The notes beneath the pieces were generated by a model. The model did not search any database and was not told the DNA's origin. It saw only the letters and a program-made list of their open reading frames with translations. From Colias croceus (lineage: Eukaryota > Arthropoda > Insecta > Lepidoptera > Pieridae), in NCBI RefSeq assembly GCF_905220415.1, contig NC_059556.1, positions 4,972,501 through 5,036,500 on the forward strand: a DNA stretch of 64,000 nt. Reading direction: 5' to 3'. The stretch's first letter is position 1, and each line of letters opens with the position of its first letter. This document shows positions 62,301 through 64,000 of the stretch, in pieces. Both the position numbers and the translations under genes were made by a program.

Positions 62301-63879
62301 CTCATTACGCTTCCACTTCTATTCATGTAGTCTTTTTGGTTTTCTAATTCTTTTTCTTTCAACATCCAATTGGAGTTTAGACCTTCTAGATCACTATATT
62401 TTGAATTGTAGCTTATATTGTCACGGTTATGTCTAACACTGAATTCGGTTTCGTAGTTATTGTTCGTTGTATGGGCATATGGGGAATTAAGTTGCTTTTC
62501 GGCTAAGCCGCTTGCATATTTTGCCAGCGGTATTTGAATATTTCTTGGAGCCAAGCCTTGCTGCTGCAAATATTGTGCTGACTGACGCATTTTTTCAGCG
62601 TATTTTTCTTCTGAATAATACGTATCTGAACTAGGGTCATAATAAGAATTAATATCGAGACTCGATTTAGGCCTTTGTGGATGTTTAGGCATATCCGAAA
62701 CATTTCGCGCTGGCATTGTTTTATTAAGAGACTCGTTTTTCGCTTCATATTCCAGAAAATCTGCACTGTGTGGTCGCGGCATGGGCGGTTGAATTCCACT
62801 AGCTTGCATTTTCTTTCTACGCAATACTGACGGTCCGCTAAATACTTTTTCTTGGGGCTATAAGAATACAAATCATAAATTATTTAATATCAATTTATTT
62901 TTATTTTCTAATGTGTAATAAAATTTGAATATTAAACTTACCGGATTTGATTTATTCGATTGCTTTTGGCTCGACAGGCTGACGTTATCCCGTTGTGGCA
63001 CATTAGATGATTTTGGTGTGTTCTCATTTAAATATGAAGAGTAAACATCTTCATAATCTCCCATTTTACCTTTATAATTAGACATTGAAGTAGATCGTCC
63101 ATACGCATCAGGTGTTCGTCTCTCCATAATTCGATCATTAACTCCATTGTTAGAGTTGGCAGATCTAATAGCATTTAATTCGCCATAAACATCACGCGTG
63201 TAAGCATTATTATCATAAGTTTTTGAATTAGTTCTAGACTCTGGGTAACCCTCTTCATATCCTGCATGAGACTTATTTTGTTCCGAAGTAGATGGATTAT
63301 TTTTAATTTCAGTATTTTTAGGCCTTGTTTCTTGTACAGGATAATTTTGTAAAAACGGATTGTTTTGCGTTTGCTGATTGTAAATGGTCTCATCTAACTG
63401 TTGCTGTTGATCCATAGGTCTTTCGAATGAAGGTGATTGTGGGTTATATTTATACATCGAATGATGATCTTGGTTTCTATTCAATCTGTCTGTATTATTT
63501 GATGTCGTAGGTGTAATCTGACTTTCATTTTGTCTTTTTGTTTGGTATGAAGAATGTTGCATAGGTGGTGATTGTGGACTACGGACGTAAGATTCGGGGC
63601 TAATTTTATTTGCGTAATTTGTATGGTTATGATATTGGCTATGATTTCCGCTCTGGTTATATTGCGACTCTGGTTTCTTCAGGAGATCGTAGTTTGGATC
63701 GTATCTGTAAATAAAAAAGAAACATTATTAAATTAACGAAAATAATTTTAACACATTGTATAAACTATAATGGTATTCATATCTTACATGTCGGATCCAG
63801 GTGAATTGTATCCATCATTTGAACGACGAGGCTTCGGCGGTGCGTTTGCATACGTTGGACCAGGAACTTCATCATCATC
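47213..63879 (-). CDS. PLEKHA5/6/7-like scaffold protein, 3' part (20 exons, 5' end outside window)
   Basis: Minus-strand CDS exons: 63879-63788, 63704-62942, 62857-62174, 61835-61640, 61038-57766, 57441-57215, 56991-56869, 56757-56596, 56481-56237, 55896-55739, 55492-55383, 53935-53803, 53072-52950, 52650-52441, 52149-51461, 50926-50765, 50549-50394, 50041-49943, 48952-48859, 47319-47213. All phases agree: 7806 nt, 2601 residues and stop. The first 1670 residues are Ser/Asn/Asp-rich and disordered; coiled coils follow (about 1746-2100). The C-terminus has QKIVIPERYIPEK, then PPELSPEEQQKRQEKVESIK, which matches the conserved 'VVIPERY...SPEE..K..KVE.IK' module I know from vertebrate PLEKHA5/6/7. 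Those proteins carry N-terminal WW and PH domains and act at junctions and microtubules; here these would lie beyond 64000. Family call by motif only. Confidence 0.75.
47406..47519. mobile_element. 114-bp MITE with nested hairpins
   Basis: Outer inverted repeat AGTGAAACTTCTTTAG (47406-47421) / CTAAAGAAGTTTCACT (47504-47519). An inner stem ACCGTCA (47442-47448) / TGACGGT (47462-47468) lies inside. A palindrome GTGTGC..GCACAC lies just to the left. Confidence 0.7.
48560..48585 (-). repeat. 26-bp copy of part of the last PLEKHA-like exon
   Basis: Identical to 47286-47311 over 26 bp (coding LEELPLQNN). Sequence before it has no usable acceptor in the right place, so a working alternative last exon is unlikely. 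Confidence 0.7.
48859..48952 (-). CDS. PLEKHA-like exon 19
   Basis: 31 codons plus one base: SPDGEKRQREHLLQMNQILA, then KQVTEMSKIIA, a helix. The phase-0 acceptor is GTTAG at 48953-48954; donor GTAAGT. Confidence 0.8.
48953..49942. other. PLEKHA-like intron 18
   Basis: Holds a 32-33-bp tandem repeat (49051-49130). The rest is purine-rich and AT-rich, without features I can name. Confidence 0.6.
49051..49130. repeat. Short tandem repeat, period 32-33 bp
   Basis: The unit starting TTTAGTGTCAAAAATGTACA occurs 2.5 times (starts near 49051, 49083 and 49116). Confidence 0.85.
49943..50041 (-). CDS. PLEKHA-like exon 18
   Basis: 33 codons, starting PPELSPEEQQKRQEKVESIK, which directly follows VIPERY in the family's conserved module. 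Acceptor TTACAG, donor GTACTT; phase 0. Confidence 0.85.
50042..50393. other. PLEKHA-like intron 17, with a GC-rich patch
   Basis: About 50265-50350 is GC-rich (GGCGAAGCGAGCGGAGCGGA) and ends in a CTGATAAGTATCAG palindrome. It is open on the minus strand but has no splice sites or family match; it may be a transposon fragment. Confidence 0.45.
50394..50549 (-). CDS. PLEKHA-like exon 17 (VIPERY exon, copy A)
   Basis: A tandem duplicate of exon 16: HMERTLRDSAQNVGRSALP, then SQKIVIPERYIPEK, open throughout. Donor GTGAGT is strong. The acceptor is uncertain; the phase-0 choice is CCGAGAG|AGT at 50550, which has a poor pyrimidine tract. It may be included with exon 16, used instead of it, or be dead. 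Confidence 0.55.
50600..50745 (+). mobile_element. tRNA-derived SINE, between exons 16 and 17
   Basis: Head with an A-box-like GGTACAGTGGTTGA and a good B box GGGTTCAATCCCC (50652-50664). The body AATGTCTCGGTCTGGTAGGA and CTGATCACCTACTTGTCC is a sequence I know from lepidopteran SINEs. No clear tail. Confidence 0.7.
50765..50926 (-). CDS. PLEKHA-like exon 16 (VIPERY exon, copy B)
   Basis: 54 codons. ADMERALRGAAPDVVRSALP is followed by QKIVIPERYIPEK, the conserved PLEKHA C-terminal signature. Acceptor TTACCAG, donor GTTAGT; phase 0 on both sides, so it can be skipped or joined to exon 17 or 18 without a frameshift. Confidence 0.85.
50927..51460. other. PLEKHA-like intron 15
   Basis: AT-rich, 534 bp; nothing recognised. 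Confidence 0.6.
51461..52149 (-). CDS. PLEKHA-like exon 15
   Basis: 229 codons, with EIKTVRIVKRESERRQRDRE near the start, a highly charged stretch. The remainder is Ser/Tyr-rich and disordered. Acceptor TTTCAG, donor GTAAGT; phase 0. Confidence 0.87.
52441..52650 (-). CDS. PLEKHA-like exon 14
   Basis: Starts GKNRPTSYWQETNLDTG. Gly/Asp/Tyr-rich and probably disordered. Acceptor TTTTAG, donor GTACGT; ends in phase 1. Confidence 0.83.
52950..53072 (-). CDS. PLEKHA-like exon 13: coiled coil
   Basis: 40 codons plus split codons, with VTRVQQLVTALQRQRQEL and a Gln-rich helix. Acceptor TTTCACAG, donor GTATAC; ends in phase 1. Confidence 0.83.
53243..53272 (-). pseudogene. Exon 12 fragment (inner part)
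   Basis: GCGTGCAACGCTCGACGCAG matches the exon 12 interior at 53863-53882 with a few changes. No splice sites; sequence diverges on both sides. Confidence 0.6.
53336..53524 (-). mobile_element. Non-autonomous Helitron
   Basis: Minus strand: starts TC (53524-53523) after A and ends CTAG (53339-53336) before T. Same family as 36378-36588. It inserted among the decayed exon 12 copies. Confidence 0.8.
53550..53606 (-). pseudogene. Exon 12 fragment with intact donor
   Basis: Matches the 3' end of exon 12 and its donor (AATGAACTTACCATC on the plus strand; a GTAAGTTCATT donor on the gene strand). The homology stops after GGGTTGGGTTGC. Confidence 0.7.
53650..53700 (-). pseudogene. Second exon 12 fragment with donor
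   Basis: AACTTACCATCTTCAAG repeats the donor side once more, then diverges quickly (GTTGCGGTC matches at the far end). More decayed than the copy at 53550. Confidence 0.5.
53803..53935 (-). CDS. PLEKHA-like exon 12: coiled coil, source of local duplicates
   Basis: 44 codons, with LEQTVAENARLERELQQLRR followed by an Arg/Pro-rich tail. Acceptor GAACAG, donor GTAAGT; ends in phase 1. Partial copies of this exon lie at 53243, 53550 and 53650. Confidence 0.85.
53936..55382. other. PLEKHA-like intron 11
   Basis: Has a CA microsatellite (54042-54078). A TCTAAATAAATATTTTTTCA stretch (about 54227-54246) may be a retroelement 3' end. The rest is AT-rich. Confidence 0.55.
54042..54078. repeat. CA microsatellite
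   Basis: (CA)n with an uninterrupted run at 54058-54076 and imperfect flanks. Confidence 0.9.
55383..55492 (-). CDS. PLEKHA-like exon 11
   Basis: Completes the split Gly codon and codes VRHKLDTVNMDDMSLPGGGL and LEAELARVHAMLAHNSK. Acceptor TAACAG, donor GTTTAT; phase 0. Confidence 0.82.
55739..55896 (-). CDS. PLEKHA-like exon 10: coiled coil
   Basis: 52 codons, with RVRVAELWALEQELADEASI and GLKTDKDAIDSLLTG, strongly helical. Acceptor TTGTAG, donor GTAATT; ends in phase 1. Confidence 0.85.
55897..56236. other. PLEKHA-like intron 9, nothing recognised
   Basis: 340 bp, purine-rich on the plus strand (many AGAAGAAAG runs). No repeat family or exon seen. Confidence 0.6.
56237..56481 (-). CDS. 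PLEKHA-like exon 9: coiled coil and 'DNMVKLGSLY' motif
   Basis: 81 codons plus two bases. A long Glu/Leu/Gln-rich helix is followed by LVDNMVKLGSLYNRPG and a second helix. Acceptor TCATAG, donor GTACGT; ends in phase 2. Confidence 0.87.
56596..56757 (-). CDS. PLEKHA-like exon 8: start of coiled coil
   Basis: 54 codons, with LGRSHEELVLLLIQLRRRH and IEQCCLQISSIE, Leu-rich helical sequence. Acceptor TCTTAG, donor GTGCAT; phase 0. Confidence 0.85.
56869..56991 (-). CDS. PLEKHA-like exon 7
   Basis: 41 codons, with ISQQPISAVSPRVRRYTE as a second VSPRVR motif. Acceptor TTTTAG, donor GTATGT; phase 0. Confidence 0.8.
57215..57441 (-). CDS. PLEKHA-like exon 6
   Basis: 75 codons after the split codon. 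It contains PVRAVSPRVRWVEDKTNEQ, similar to SAVSPRVRRYTETEE in the next exon. Acceptor TTCCAG, donor GTAAGA; phase 0. Confidence 0.82.
57442..57765. other. PLEKHA-like intron 5, nothing recognised
   Basis: 324 bp of AT-rich DNA between the long exon and exon 6. Confidence 0.6.
57766..61038 (-). CDS. PLEKHA-like exon 5: very long disordered exon (3.27 kb)
   Basis: About 1090 codons without a stop, rich in Ser, Asn, Asp and Glu, with many acidic and tyrosine-containing motifs (for example EDNPYVEMN, TYENICVG, VYVSLANE). No folded domain seen. Acceptor ACCTCAG, donor GTATCC after GAAG. Vertebrate family members have no such exon that I recall, so it is an insect or lepidopteran expansion (inference). 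Confidence 0.88.
61039..61639. other. PLEKHA-like intron 4, nothing recognised
   Basis: 601 bp, AT-rich, with one stretch of ordinary composition (61200-61300) but no ORF or repeat that I recognise. Confidence 0.6.
61640..61835 (-). CDS. PLEKHA-like exon: short helix and Ser-rich segment
   Basis: 65 codons plus one base, starting REESMKRLLEWKQRMLQSPL, a likely amphipathic helix. The PLEKHA5/6/7 family has a similar 'LEWKQRML' helix, as I recall. It ends in SSDDEG. Acceptor TTTCAG, donor GTTAGT. Confidence 0.85.
61932..62149 (-). mobile_element. Non-autonomous Helitron, family C, copy 2
   Basis: Minus strand: starts TC (62149-62148) after A and ends CTAG (61935-61932) before T, with the CGCGGGCGATGCCGCGGGTG stem. 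Inverted match to 32908-33146. It fills most of intron 3 of the PLEKHA-like gene. Confidence 0.85.
62174..62857 (-). CDS. PLEKHA-like exon: disordered region with basic patch
   Basis: 228 codons. It starts PQEKVFSGPSVLRRKKMQ and has a PMPRPHSADFLEYE stretch, a form common near 14-3-3-type phosphosites (inference), then Ser/Tyr/Asn-rich sequence. Acceptor TTATAG, donor GTACCT; phase 0. Confidence 0.85.
62942..63704 (-). CDS. PLEKHA-like exon: disordered region
   Basis: 254 codons rich in Asn, Gln, Ser, Tyr and Pro (for example YNQQTQNNPFLQNYP), with no domain seen. Acceptor TTACAG, donor GTAAGT; ends in phase 0. Confidence 0.85.
63788..63879 (-). CDS. PLEKHA-like exon (first in window)
   Basis: Starts with an Asp-Asp-Asp-Glu run, then PPKPRRSNDGY, a proline-rich patch that could bind SH3 or WW domains. 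Acceptor TTACAG at 63881-63880, donor GTAAGA. It enters in phase 0, so the gene continues beyond the right edge. Confidence 0.8.
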
Positions 63880-64000
63880 CTGTAACATTAAGATATAATT
63901 AAAATAAATTTAAGTAATTCTAATTTAGAAAAGTTCTTACAGGAAGAAATTGAAGGTACAATAAAACATTGAATGTTTTAACTAATTAATTCATTTCCAA

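Overview
The window looks like nuclear DNA from a moth or butterfly. It is AT-rich and intron-rich. It carries many short elements that run from 5'-TC to CTAG-3' between an A and a T (non-autonomous Helitrons), tRNA-derived SINEs, CR1/jockey-like LINE pieces and MITEs. It also holds a chitinase whose catalytic residues fall at the same numbers (D142, D144, W145, E146) as known for the Manduca sexta enzyme.

Two host genes are present, both on the minus strand. (1) A complete group-I moulting chitinase (Cht5) has ten coding exons between 28665 and 9725. They give 545 residues: signal peptide, GH18 domain, Ser/Thr/Pro linker and a six-cysteine CBM14 chitin-binding domain. A strong acceptor just upstream of the ATG implies a non-coding first exon. 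A GC-rich block with a TATA motif and a GTGAGT donor near 36.06-36.12 kb is the best candidate for that exon and its promoter. (2) The 3' part of a very large gene covers 63879-47213. It has twenty in-phase coding exons (2601 residues in the window), including one 3.27-kb exon. Coiled-coil exons and a conserved 'VIPERY...LSPEE' C-terminal module point to the PLEKHA5/6/7 family. The WW and PH domains expected for that family would lie beyond the right edge.

Layout: 1-2.1 kb, a Helitron and a 5'-truncated LINE; 2.1-9.7 kb, no gene; 9.7-28.7 kb, Cht5, with introns holding Helitrons, a THAP-like remnant, a 2.6-kb element with about 265-bp inverted termini, a SINE and an ORF1-only LINE-type element with an intact 381-codon ORF; 28.7-36.1 kb, the proposed first intron of Cht5, with two nested or adjacent MITE regions and Helitrons; 36.1-47.2 kb, intergenic; 47.2-64 kb, the PLEKHA-like gene. 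That gene shows repeated local exon duplication: a near-complete second copy of the VIPERY exon, several decayed copies of a coiled-coil exon, and a 26-bp copy of part of the last exon.

The two genes share no evident pathway. Cht5 is secreted and digests cuticle chitin at the moult. The PLEKHA-like protein is a presumed intracellular junction or cytoskeletal scaffold. All exon calls rest on reading splice sites and phases by eye; no search was run.
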